DNA of 64,000 nucleotides, taken from contig NZ_VTZS01000003.1 in the NCBI RefSeq assembly GCF_008367235.1, positions 62,001-126,000 of the forward strand, written 5' to 3'. Below the pieces are notes generated by a model, which was not told the origin of the DNA, did no database searches, and saw only the letters and a program-made list of their open reading frames with translations. Below, piece by piece: positions 1 through 8,907 of this stretch; the stretch's first letter is position 1; every line of letters begins with the position of its first letter. The position numbers and the translations under genes were made by a program. Source of the stretch: Pareuzebyella sediminis (GTDB lineage: Bacteria > Bacteroidota > Bacteroidia > Flavobacteriales > Flavobacteriaceae).

Positions 1-915
1 ATGGCTTTTAATGTGTAAAACCCCTGTTTTTTCATCCTGATATTCCAACTCGCCCAACACATCAATAATATGATTGACTTCCTCATATTTTTCTTTGGAT
101 GATTCGGCTGAGTTTACACTTGGAATATGAATGATGGTTTTTTGATTTTCATCCAATATCTCCGCCAAAGCGGACATTTCTTTTTCAGGATGTTTCTTGA
201 AATATTTTCCTGTGTAAAAATGGTACCCGATACCCAAAGATTTTAGAAACTCGTAACCGTTCAATTGATGGTAATAGGTGTAAGTCACTTTGGTGAATTT
301 GGCCTCATCTTCCGGCATTAAAACTGGAACACTATCGCCACGAAAATAAGAACCTGTCATAGCCACAATATGAGCATTTGAGTTTGCCATAATGCTTTTT
401 AAAACTTGACCTAGAATATTGTCGCCTTCGGCTGAAACGTGATGGAATTCATCAATTGCGATCAAAGTATCGTTTAATTTCTTTACATCCAATCCGTCAA
501 ATGCAAAACGTAAGGTAGCATGGGTACAGATCAAAATTTGTTCGTCGGATTCCAAAAAGTTCAAGAATGCCGTTACTTTACTTTTCTCTTCGCCAGGCGT
601 ACAGAGATTGTATTTTGGGTTGGGATTCCAATCTGCGAAAAAGCCATATTTTTTTAGTTCGGTTGTACCAAAAGATGCTCCAATGGACTTTTCGGGTACG
701 GCGACAATTACTTTCTTAATGCCCTGGTGTTTTAGCTTGTCCAAAGCAATAAACATCAATGCCCTTGATTTACCTGACGCAGGCGGTGCTTTCAATAATA
801 AATATTGTGCAGTTCGTCCTTCATATGCCTTTTCTTGCATTTCCCGCATTCCTAAAGCATTGGTGCTTTTGCTTTTCCCCGTTTGCTCGTATTCTACGTG
901 TACTAAATTTGGCAT
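1..915 (-). CDS. DEAD/DEAH-box helicase, N-terminal part (truncated by window edge)
   Basis: About 305 residues are visible and the frame is still open at base 1. A P-loop PPASGKS sits near residues 44-50, a DEAD-box-like DEFHH near residue 155 and a motif III-like MTGS near residue 185, which is the order of a superfamily 2 helicase of the type III restriction/ERCC3 kind. The ATG at 913-915 lies 3 bp beyond the stop of the methyltransferase gene, so the two are certainly co-transcribed. Such helicases work with DNA methyltransferases in restriction or restriction-like phage defence, translocating on or remodelling DNA. Any nuclease domain would be in the unseen C-terminal part. The helicase assignment is secure; the system assignment is inferred from the neighbour. 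Confidence 0.85.
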   Translation of the reverse strand, partial: MPNLVHVEYEQTGKSKSTNALGMREMQEKAYEGRTAQYLLLKAPPASGKSRALMFIALDKLKHQGIKKVIVAVPEKSIGASFGTTELKKYGFFADWNPNPKYNLCTPGEEKSKVTAFLNFLESDEQILICTHATLRFAFDGLDVKKLNDTLIAIDEFHHVSAEGDNILGQVLKSIMANSNAHIVAMTGSYFRGDSVPVLMPEDEAKFTKVTYTYYHQLNGYEFLKSLGIGYHFYTGKYFKKHPEKEMSALAEILDENQKTIIHIPSVNSAESSKEKYEEVNHIIDVLGELEYQDEKTGVLHIKSH

Positions 916-918
916 GTC

Positions 919-3621
919 TTATTTTTTGAAGGTCCTTTTTCTTGTTTTCTTTTCCTTGGCAAAAAGCGAATCCTTTTTTAGCATTTCCTCATACTGCTTG
1001 AACAAATACTCCAGACGCTCGGTATCGTTTTTAAAAGGTTGCAAACGGTAACATTGCTCAATGGCAGTATCGAGTGCCTGATGGGCTTGTAGCAAACCTT
1101 TGGGCATTGTAGTTGGATTGTACAACTGAGCCATGGTTTTACTTGGGTGTTTGGCTCGTTCATCAAGAATATCAAACACATATTGATTTAGGTTTTCCTT
1201 TTGTTTGCTGCTTATGTCCGGGAATGGGAAGGTATTGTAACAAAGTTTTGCGGAATAGCGATAATCTGTTTTTAATTTACCACCCACATTTCTAACCCAA
1301 ACCATATGCATTCGGGAGGTTATCACAGCAAACAGCCAAGGTTCGGCATTATAAACGGCCATTGCAGAGTCCGCGATAATTGTTTCTGAAGTGAATATGC
1401 CAATCGGAATATAGTCTCTGTTTTCTGATGAATGGCGTGGTATCAGTATAGAATCCGTATCTAAATGTGATGAAAAGTAAAAATGATTAGGTGTTTTGGC
1501 TTTATCACGTGTGCTAACCTCGGTACTGTTTAATCTATGAATCTCAACTTTATCTAACCGATTTTTGATTTCAAAAACTTTAGTTGCTTCATCCAAATCT
1601 TCATCATCTATAAATAAACAAAACCTTTGTTTCCCTCTTATAAATTCAGAAGAACCAATAAATTCTTTTATCCAATAATTTTTGACATAACTATTCTTTA
1701 AAATTTCATCTTTTTCCTCTTCGGATAGTATTAGGTTTCCTCCATCATTAGGCATGTTACCATATCTCATTTCAGGAAACTTTGACAAAGGGTTACTAAC
1801 TCCTTTTACTACAATATTCGGAGCATCTACTAAATAAGGATTAATGTTTTTGACTTCTTGTTTAAATTTATCTCTAAACAGATATTTAGGTTGGTTTGAT
1901 ACGTTTCTTAATCCTAAAATTATTACTGTAACTCCTGCATTGCCCTTGGCATTGTTTACCCATTTGAATGATTGGTACGCAAAATCGATTTCTATTTTAT
2001 CCGAAAGAATTCTACTCCAGGTTAATGCTACTTGGTCACCTTGACAAACGGAATTTGTAGAAACAAAAGCACATTTTCCATTCATTCCTTTGATATAATT
2101 TGCACCTTTATAAAACCAAGCTGCGATGTAATCTAAGCTTTTATAATCCTTTGAAAAGACAAATTTCAAATCATCTTTTTGGTCTTTATCTTGATTTCGG
2201 CTTCCCAAATAGGGCGGATTACCAATTACATACACTTCATCCTTCCCGGAAATAGGGCATACCTCATTCCAATTTCTTCTTGTAGCATTTCCTTGTTGGA
2301 TTTGTCCGGCTTCCTTTAAGGGTAGAATAGGTTTTGATTTACCATAATCAAAAAGCATTTCCTCAAAAACACGGTTCATTTGGTGTTCTGCCAACCAAAG
2401 TGACAGAATCGCCATTTCGTGGGCAAAATCGTCTATCTCTATCCCGTAGAATTGAGAGAGTTGGACGGAAGTCCATTTAAAAGTTGGGGTTGCTTCTAAA
2501 TCAGTGATTTTTTGTAAAATCTTAATTTCCAATAAACGGATTTCCTTATAGGTAATAATCAAGAAATTACCACTGCCACAAGCTGGGTCAAAGAATTTGA
2601 TCTTAGAAATTCGCTTTATGAGTTTTTGAAGTTGTTTTGCTGTGGAGGCATTTTCAAATTCCTCATACATTTCATCTAAAAACAAAGGCTTTATCAGCTT
2701 TTTGATGTTTTCTACTGAGGTGTAGTGCATTCCCAAGTCACTACGGTAGTCTTTGTCTACAACGGCTTGTATCATTGAGCCAAAAATGTCTGGATTGATA
2801 TCTTTCCATTGTAACTCACCTAACTCAATAAGCGTTTTTCTCGCTTTTGAAGTGAATTTTGGTGACTTGATTTTTTGCCCGAACAAACCACCGTTCACAT
2901 ATTCGAATTTTTTTAGATAATCAGGTAGATGTTTAACATCTTCGGTATTCAACCTATCAAATAAATCATTAAGAAAGCTGTGAGTATCACTTCCATTTTC
3001 TGCTGTATGTTGTGCCAATGTATCAGTGAAAATACTTTCTTCTTTGAAGATTTCAGTGTCTTCGGCAAAAAAACAGAACAACAATCGTGATAAGAAAATA
3101 TTGAGGTGATGAATGCTTTCTTTTGAATTGTAAATAGTTGGGTTCCCCTCAATCAATACATCGTATAAGGAAGCCATTTTGTAAGAAGCATTTCTGTCGG
3201 CTTCGTTGTCGTTACTCGCATTGTATACTTCACTACCAGCCAATGGTAAAAAGAAGTCGAAGTAATTCGGTAATTCTTTTATTGTGACATCTAAGTTTTT
3301 GCCTTTTAGAAGGTCTTTGGCAACGATTTGTTTATGGTCGGTAAGAATGACAAACCTTGGTTTGTGTTTTAAGATTCGTTCTTCTTTTGAAATGGAATCA
3401 ATACTGCTGAGTAGTTTTCCTGTGGCTTCAACTTTAAAGAAGATTTTCTTTTTGTACAATATTTCACCATCTACCTTTGAGAGGTTATAATCTCCTTTTT
3501 TTAGTCGGGTTACAGAGGTTTTGGAAATGCCATAAGCAACCAAAAGGTCAAAGACAAAATTCTCTTTCGAGAAGTTGTCGATGAGATTCTGAACGTTATG
3601 TTGTATTTCGGTCGTATTCAT
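919..3621 (-). CDS. MmeI/YeeA-like class I SAM-dependent DNA adenine methyltransferase
   Basis: A 900-residue protein with the SAM-binding motif DPACGSGNF at residues 345-353 and the catalytic NPPY of an N6-adenine or N4-cytosine amino-methyltransferase at 468-471. The part between and after them corresponds to the catalytic and target-recognition regions of the MmeI family; the C-terminus is a short Lys/Arg-rich tail. The first 300 residues are the family's N-terminal/spacer portion, and I see no clear PD-(D/E)XK nuclease signature there, so this may be a pure modification enzyme. Its start overlaps the XRE stop by 4 bp, and the helicase follows after 3 bp. A methyltransferase plus helicase pair of this kind resembles Bacillus YeeA/YeeB. 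The role is probably host DNA marking in a restriction-like defence module. The family is clear; whether cleavage occurs is not. Confidence 0.88.
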   Translation of the reverse strand: MNTTEIQHNVQNLIDNFSKENFVFDLLVAYGISKTSVTRLKKGDYNLSKVDGEILYKKKIFFKVEATGKLLSSIDSISKEERILKHKPRFVILTDHKQIVAKDLLKGKNLDVTIKELPNYFDFFLPLAGSEVYNASNDNEADRNASYKMASLYDVLIEGNPTIYNSKESIHHLNIFLSRLLFCFFAEDTEIFKEESIFTDTLAQHTAENGSDTHSFLNDLFDRLNTEDVKHLPDYLKKFEYVNGGLFGQKIKSPKFTSKARKTLIELGELQWKDINPDIFGSMIQAVVDKDYRSDLGMHYTSVENIKKLIKPLFLDEMYEEFENASTAKQLQKLIKRISKIKFFDPACGSGNFLIITYKEIRLLEIKILQKITDLEATPTFKWTSVQLSQFYGIEIDDFAHEMAILSLWLAEHQMNRVFEEMLFDYGKSKPILPLKEAGQIQQGNATRRNWNEVCPISGKDEVYVIGNPPYLGSRNQDKDQKDDLKFVFSKDYKSLDYIAAWFYKGANYIKGMNGKCAFVSTNSVCQGDQVALTWSRILSDKIEIDFAYQSFKWVNNAKGNAGVTVIILGLRNVSNQPKYLFRDKFKQEVKNINPYLVDAPNIVVKGVSNPLSKFPEMRYGNMPNDGGNLILSEEEKDEILKNSYVKNYWIKEFIGSSEFIRGKQRFCLFIDDEDLDEATKVFEIKNRLDKVEIHRLNSTEVSTRDKAKTPNHFYFSSHLDTDSILIPRHSSENRDYIPIGIFTSETIIADSAMAVYNAEPWLFAVITSRMHMVWVRNVGGKLKTDYRYSAKLCYNTFPFPDISSKQKENLNQYVFDILDERAKHPSKTMAQLYNPTTMPKGLLQAHQALDTAIEQCYRLQPFKNDTERLEYLFKQYEEMLKKDSLFAKEKKTRKRTFKK

Positions 3622-3827
3622 TTGTTGGTTTGTTCAGGTTTATTGGAAACTAGCAATTCTTTGATGTCCACATTCAGAATTTCCGCAATCTTATATAGAT
3701 TATCTATACTGGGCTGTCTTTTATTCCGGGCATAGGAATGAACCATATTGTAGCTTTTTCCCAATTGCTCAGCCAACCAAATTTGCTTAATTCCTTTCCT
3801 GTCTAAAACCTCTTTAATTCGGTTCAT
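3618..3827 (-). CDS. Small XRE-family HTH regulator (control-protein-like)
   Basis: A 69-residue protein that is almost entirely a helix-turn-helix of the Cro/CI (XRE) type: the KQIWLAEQLGKS and YARNKRQPSIDNLYKIAEIL stretches match helices 2-3 and 4-5. It precedes the methyltransferase and overlaps it by 4 bp (ATGA type), giving translational coupling. This is the position and size of a controller (C) protein that times expression of a restriction-modification operon. A 7-bp inverted repeat with a 5-bp spacer lies 47-65 bp upstream and is a likely operator. DNA binding is well supported; autoregulation is inferred. Confidence 0.85.
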   Translation of the reverse strand: MNRIKEVLDRKGIKQIWLAEQLGKSYNMVHSYARNKRQPSIDNLYKIAEILNVDIKELLVSNKPEQTNK

Positions 3828-3873
3828 TTTGAATTATTTTATTCGGTTAACTAATGTAGGAAAGATTTTAGGC

Positions 3874-3892
3874 ATACTCACAGAATGAGTAT
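3874..3892. promoter_or_regulatory. Inverted-repeat operator upstream of the XRE gene
   Basis: ATACTCA-cagaa-TGAGTAT is a perfect 7-bp inverted repeat with a 5-bp spacer, 47-65 bp before the XRE start codon. A second, overlapping repeat GAATGA...TCATTC spans 3883-3906. Short overlapping dyads before a small XRE gene are typical of controller-protein operators. The remainder of the gap 3828-4063 shows no gene. Confidence 0.5.
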
Positions 3893-4063
3893 AAAAACTA
3901 TCATTCCGTTTAGGTTTTGGTACTAGGGAGAAAGCTCTTTTGGTTTTGATTTTGGATTTTTCAAGTTCCTTAATGGAATGAAAGGGAGGAAAGCAAGCGT
4001 ATCCATTGTGGCCAGTGATTTATTTGTTTACCCAAGTTTGTTAACTCAACTGTTTATGATTTG

Positions 4064-7000
4064 CTATTCGATCTCCAATTCCGAAAATATCACATAGTAG
4101 TCTTTGACCAATAGATCCTTTTCCTCAAGCTTATGGTCAAATACAATTATCTTGTCGTTTTTGACCAACCATATTTCATACGAGTCCTTTTTATCCTTCC
4201 CAAATTCATATTCCTCCCTGGTAATAATAAAAGAATCATTTGAAAAAGTTTTGACTTCTACATAAATATATTTGTTCCCATTGTCAGGGCTGTACCGTAT
4301 ATCATAGTGCAGCCCTTCATCTTCCCTTGCCTTATAGTGAACAAATTCTTTATTGTATTTATCACATAAATGTCGATATACTTTTTCCTCTGAACTTTTT
4401 CCTATCTGTGAATTGGACCCATTGAAGCTACTTTTTGGATTATATAATTCCTTTCTGTTTTTGTAGCCGGACAATTTCTTTGTTTGAAAACTGCTGATTC
4501 TGTGCTCCGTCAATGGTTTATCTTGAGTGGATGAATGGTCAGGTTTTAAGGGGATCATTGATTTGGTATCTGTAGCTGATAAATCCCTTTTGAAAGATTC
4601 GATGTCAATATCAAAGAAAAGTAAACTTTCAAGGCTTTTTGAACTCCCCAACAATTCTATTTCGGTTTCCGTTAAACAAGATTTGTTCTTTTCATAAATT
4701 AAATCAATGTCCTTAAAACCTTTAGGGTCAATCATTGTAACTTCCTTAAACTCTTTCGCCATAAATGCATTAAAATACACTTTAGGATCAACGGTGAAAA
4801 CTAATTTATTTTCAAGGGCAACCTCTTTAACATAACTGTCCAAATTAATTTCAAAGTCATGCAACCTTTGTAGAAAGGATTCTCTCAAATCCCTAGTTCC
4901 GGAAGAACTGTGCAATGATTGCTTAAAGTGAAGGAACTTGCCAATAAAATGATTGGTAAGGGTATTGAGATGATGATGATACAAATCAATGGTGTTAACG
5001 CTGTATGCATTAAAATCCACAATTGTAATCTCTAGATTGGAAAATAGATCTGCTAGGTAAGGAATATTCCTTTCATTGTTTAAAACACTGTAATCAGGCA
5101 AGTGTGAAGACAGTGACAAATTCAAATCCTTGTTTATTTGTGTGATCTCAACAGTGTTGTCCACATTGAAATCTAAATCAAGTCCTTTGATCCTATAAAT
5201 GGTGGTCCAAAATGCAATGATGGAACTTGAAAATCCCAAAATGTGCATGGTTTCATCAAGTAGGTCTTCCCCAAAATTAACTCTTGAGATATGCCTGACA
5301 TCCTCTAAGTCGGTGGATAGTAATGCCCTAAAATCGCTTTTATGGCCGGAGACATCAAAGACATGGGATAGAATATCCGTAATGGCATCCTTAAATTCAG
5401 GATGCTTTTTGAAATGACCCAAACCATCTGATTTTGGTAATTTTAAATAATAACCAGAATCTTCCAAGAAGATAAACTCATAATTGTCCAGTATGAATTG
5501 TTTGTTTCCAACCCTGGTTATTACTTCATTGCATACATTGATCACTAGCTGTTGTAATTTGGACGCCTCTTTCCTTTTAGCAGCTTCGTTGTCCAATGCA
5601 TTTATTCTATGAATCACTATGTAGGGGAACAACTCAACCAGATAGTCATGTACTAATTTGGTAATAAGGTCATCTTTTTTAAAATCATCCAATTCAATGA
5701 CAATGGTGGATAAATCATTGATGCCAAAAAACTCAATTGCTTTTTTGCCACCGGATCTTTTAGGAAAATTAAAAATCGGGAATTGGGAACGCAGTTTATT
5801 GGGTAATTTTACTTTGTCACTAAAGTAAATCTCGTCTTGGTTGTAGAGCTTTAGGCCTTCATGGTCTCTAGCAAATAACTTAAGTTCTTTCTTTAATGAT
5901 TCATCATTTTCTTCATAATGTAAATATGCTCTTCTATAATAGGTCGATGAATTCCTTCCATTATGATGAATGATATTGATTTTTTCAAGAATTTCATGGA
6001 CACGTTCAATGGTTAACTCATTAAAATCCAAACAAGCCCCTAATAACCTCAACACTATATCAATTTCCTTTCGCTTTATATGGTACTTTTTAAATAGATG
6101 GCTGGAATAATCTATTTCAATCTTGTTGATGGTTTTAAAAGTACTATCCAGTAAATGATTTCGGAAGTTATAAAATGTTTCTTCGACTTTCTCAGCCAAA
6201 TAACTTTTGTAGTCTAATCTTGATTGATTCGTACGAAACAAAAACCTGACAACTTCACCATGCTTCTTTTCTATTTGGTTCAAATTATTCAACAATGTTC
6301 CATCCTTAATGGTCCATAATAAAAATTGCTCAGCGGTTAAAGTTTTAAGAATTGACTCCCTATCTTCAAAATCCAAGACAAGCACCGAAGCTGATGTTGG
6401 GACATAGCCAACTACTCTTCTCACATATTTATGATAAGGGTCTGTAATGGCGAGTTGTTTGTACTTAACAAATCTATTGACCCCTAACCATGAAAGAAAA
6501 ATTTCCAAATTCTCCATGGAACCATCAGAAAGGCCCAATACAGTCGGTGAAGCTAATTGGCGCCTTTCTTTGTAGATGTCTTCAAATATGTCCAAACAGG
6601 TTTGGCCAATTGTATAAGAATCCGAAAAAAAAAGGTCAGATGCATTTGCAAGCTCGTTGTTCAAATCAATTAAGGGAACCTCAGCGATACCGATGGAATT
6701 GACATTAGTCTCTGGATTAAAATTGTTGAACAGGGCAGATAGCATCTTTTTTACTGCAACAGTCATCTCTTCGGGATGGGTGGAAATATATTGATTGGTA
6801 TTATTTACAATTTTTCTGGAAAGCGGAATAAATTCATATGCATGGACATTGGCAATGCTTTTTAAGTGGTTCTGTAAAGTTCTGGCCCTATCCCTTTTTG
6901 TATCCTCTTTGATTCCAAATACTCTGACCAATTCATCAAAAAGCATCGGATGTAAAACATCAATCAGACAAAAATCTGGGATTTCCAATTCGTCATTCAA

Positions 7001-8515
7001 GTGGGTGAATATTTCGTTCCTCTTGTCAATGATCTTGCTGGCACCATTCAATAAAATGTTGAAGTTATCTGAAAGCCCATCTTCCTTATTTTTTAGAATC
7101 AAATACTGGATGAGTTTCGCCCTTACAGGAATATCAGTTATGGATTCACTCCATTTATCAATTAAATCAACAAAATGAGTATAGGCATTGTATCTTGGTT
7201 TTAGCTTGGAATCATTAAAATCGACCCCTGTTACCAACGGTTTTATGTGGCTTTTAAATATATTTCCTCCATTGCCAAGTTGTATTAATTTTCCAAACTC
7301 ATCATTTAAACAAACTGCTTCTGTCAGTGGAAGGTAATAGTTACCTGCACAAGGAATGATTTTTTCATTTTGTAATATTTCATCCAACTTTTGATAAAAA
7401 CCAAGCTCTTGAAGGTTTTCATTTTCAGTTTTGTACTGCAATAACTTGTAAGCGGTCCAATCAACTTGTTCATCTGTTTTAAACAAGGCCATCTTACACA
7501 TTAAGTGCGTTAGTCTTTCAACCACATATCTGTTCTTTTCGGAATTTTCCAAATGCTTTCTGTTTTGATCTAAATCAAAGGTGGCATGGATGATATAGGG
7601 GAAAGTTAAATTAATACTTGTGGCAAAAAAGGAATAGAGCCTATAACTGGTTTTAGGATCATTTCTTGGTACGGCAATACGTATTTGGTAGTTCTCCACA
7701 ACTTCTTGGTCGTTTTGAAATTCGTCAGGTAAAACACCTTCATCATGGAAAATATCCCAAGCTTCCCCATTGCTTGTAATTTGCTGAATACTACCTTTTT
7801 TTAAGTCTTCCGAATTTCTTTCAATGTGGATATCCTTTTTATGGTCAAAACCTTCGAAGGTTATGCTCTTTATGTGATGTAAAAACAGAATCGTCTCTGG
7901 GGTAATGGCATTTATTTGTTCAATTATACTTTGTAGAAAGCGTTTTTTAAAGCCTAATTCTATTACAGTGGCATACTCCTGGTATCTTTCTGTTTCAGTG
8001 ATCTCGGGAACGGCCAACATGGGTATAGGGAAGGTGGAGTCGGAAAATTTATATTTAGTTCTGATTTCATTGCTAATAGCCTCGTCAAACATGCTGGAGA
8101 ACATTCTTTCTCGTTGTAAATCCGAATAGGATACTTTGAACCTGTTGCTGAATATGGCAATTTCGTTCGACCAATTTAGAATTGAACGAAATCCTAAGCC
8201 TTTGTTTCCAATATATTGGGTTTTATCAATTTTGGAAGATAAATTGCTTGTTGCCAAAGATCGATAACCCTCACTTGAAAATGGGACTCCTTTATTGGCT
8301 ATGGATAGAATGCAATTTTCTGTATCTATTTTAATGAAAACACTGTCCGATTTTTGATCGTCGCAATTCTGGAGGAGCTCTAAAATTTGCCGTCCGTTAT
8401 ATCCCTTTGTCGTTGCAACCTCTCCATTATAGGCTGCCACCATTTCATGATAATCCCTTTTAAAAAGGTCTACTTTACCTTCCCTTAATTTTATTACAAA
8501 TTCTTTCATGTGCAT
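4064..8515 (-). CDS. Sacsin-type HATPase and DUF3883 (NOV C-terminal) giant protein
   Basis: About 1,483 residues. The N-terminus has a GHKL/HATPase fold like that of sacsin: ELLQNCDD near residue 45 (N-box) and GNKGLGF near residue 100 (G-box). The middle, roughly residues 250-1300, is a long helical stretch without a domain I recognise. The C-terminus (about 1,370-1,470) is DUF3883/NO VEIN-type, with YDI and YVEVKTF giving a D...E-x-K pattern of a PD-(D/E)XK nuclease-like fold. HATPase plus nuclease-like architecture is common in defence islands. It lies 237 bp upstream of the XRE-methyltransferase-helicase operon on the same strand and may be part of the same module or an independent system. 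The upstream TTG at 8524 is also possible as start; I chose the ATG at 8515. Function is unproven. Confidence 0.8.
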   Translation of the reverse strand: MHMKEFVIKLREGKVDLFKRDYHEMVAAYNGEVATTKGYNGRQILELLQNCDDQKSDSVFIKIDTENCILSIANKGVPFSSEGYRSLATSNLSSKIDKTQYIGNKGLGFRSILNWSNEIAIFSNRFKVSYSDLQRERMFSSMFDEAISNEIRTKYKFSDSTFPIPMLAVPEITETERYQEYATVIELGFKKRFLQSIIEQINAITPETILFLHHIKSITFEGFDHKKDIHIERNSEDLKKGSIQQITSNGEAWDIFHDEGVLPDEFQNDQEVVENYQIRIAVPRNDPKTSYRLYSFFATSINLTFPYIIHATFDLDQNRKHLENSEKNRYVVERLTHLMCKMALFKTDEQVDWTAYKLLQYKTENENLQELGFYQKLDEILQNEKIIPCAGNYYLPLTEAVCLNDEFGKLIQLGNGGNIFKSHIKPLVTGVDFNDSKLKPRYNAYTHFVDLIDKWSESITDIPVRAKLIQYLILKNKEDGLSDNFNILLNGASKIIDKRNEIFTHLNDELEIPDFCLIDVLHPMLFDELVRVFGIKEDTKRDRARTLQNHLKSIANVHAYEFIPLSRKIVNNTNQYISTHPEEMTVAVKKMLSALFNNFNPETNVNSIGIAEVPLIDLNNELANASDLFFSDSYTIGQTCLDIFEDIYKERRQLASPTVLGLSDGSMENLEIFLSWLGVNRFVKYKQLAITDPYHKYVRRVVGYVPTSASVLVLDFEDRESILKTLTAEQFLLWTIKDGTLLNNLNQIEKKHGEVVRFLFRTNQSRLDYKSYLAEKVEETFYNFRNHLLDSTFKTINKIEIDYSSHLFKKYHIKRKEIDIVLRLLGACLDFNELTIERVHEILEKINIIHHNGRNSSTYYRRAYLHYEENDESLKKELKLFARDHEGLKLYNQDEIYFSDKVKLPNKLRSQFPIFNFPKRSGGKKAIEFFGINDLSTIVIELDDFKKDDLITKLVHDYLVELFPYIVIHRINALDNEAAKRKEASKLQQLVINVCNEVITRVGNKQFILDNYEFIFLEDSGYYLKLPKSDGLGHFKKHPEFKDAITDILSHVFDVSGHKSDFRALLSTDLEDVRHISRVNFGEDLLDETMHILGFSSSIIAFWTTIYRIKGLDLDFNVDNTVEITQINKDLNLSLSSHLPDYSVLNNERNIPYLADLFSNLEITIVDFNAYSVNTIDLYHHHLNTLTNHFIGKFLHFKQSLHSSSGTRDLRESFLQRLHDFEINLDSYVKEVALENKLVFTVDPKVYFNAFMAKEFKEVTMIDPKGFKDIDLIYEKNKSCLTETEIELLGSSKSLESLLFFDIDIESFKRDLSATDTKSMIPLKPDHSSTQDKPLTEHRISSFQTKKLSGYKNRKELYNPKSSFNGSNSQIGKSSEEKVYRHLCDKYNKEFVHYKAREDEGLHYDIRYSPDNGNKYIYVEVKTFSNDSFIITREEYEFGKDKKDSYEIWLVKNDKIIVFDHKLEEKDLLVKDYYVIFSELEIE

Positions 8516-8786
8516 AGATTCCAAGCTTTTAAAACAGAATACGACTTGTCAAAACTATTCTTGTTCCAAACCGTCTTGTGGATTTTGTTGTAAGGTTTTA
8601 CTTTATAAAGGGGGGATATAAATATACTTTCTTTTATCAAATGACCATCTATCTCCAAAAGGATAAGAAATGACTTTTTTAATGACTGACCTAGCTGGTA
8701 ATTATTGGGTTGTGGGGGACTTTACTTTCCTGTGATAATTATTATCTAATCAATATTCCCGAAAGTTAAGCTCGCATAATTTTCTT
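8516..8786. other. Divergent intergenic region without recognised gene
   Basis: This A+T-rich gap separates the minus-strand HATPase/DUF3883 gene from the plus-strand ParB leader and must carry the promoter of the former. I see no conserved RNA or repeat in it. Confidence 0.5.
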
Positions 8787-8907
8787 GGACAAGGGACGGC
8801 ATAAAGCCGTTTCGAGGGTCACTATTTATTCCGTTTCCTTGCCACTCCAAAATTTTGTCTTCCGCTTGGTCTACGCTCAAATATTGTTTAATAAAAATCC
8901 AAAAATC
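8787..8907 (+). repeat. Duplicated ICE leader, copy 1 (upstream of parB)
   Basis: About 120 bp immediately before the ParB start codon is closely similar to 15886-16004, before another ICE gene. Shared blocks include GGACAAGGGACGGCATAAA, the run TTATTCCGTTTCCTT followed by CCACTCCAAAATTTT, and TATTGTT just before the start codon. ACGGCataaaGCCGT can form a small hairpin. Because it directly abuts two different start codons, it is probably a shared promoter/leader that co-regulates both genes. Confidence 0.75.

Noticed and set aside
1-8515. BREX or DISARM system
   Set aside because: There is no PglZ, BrxC or BrxL and no DrmA/DrmB/DrmC-like protein in view. The methyltransferase-helicase pair alone does not qualify.
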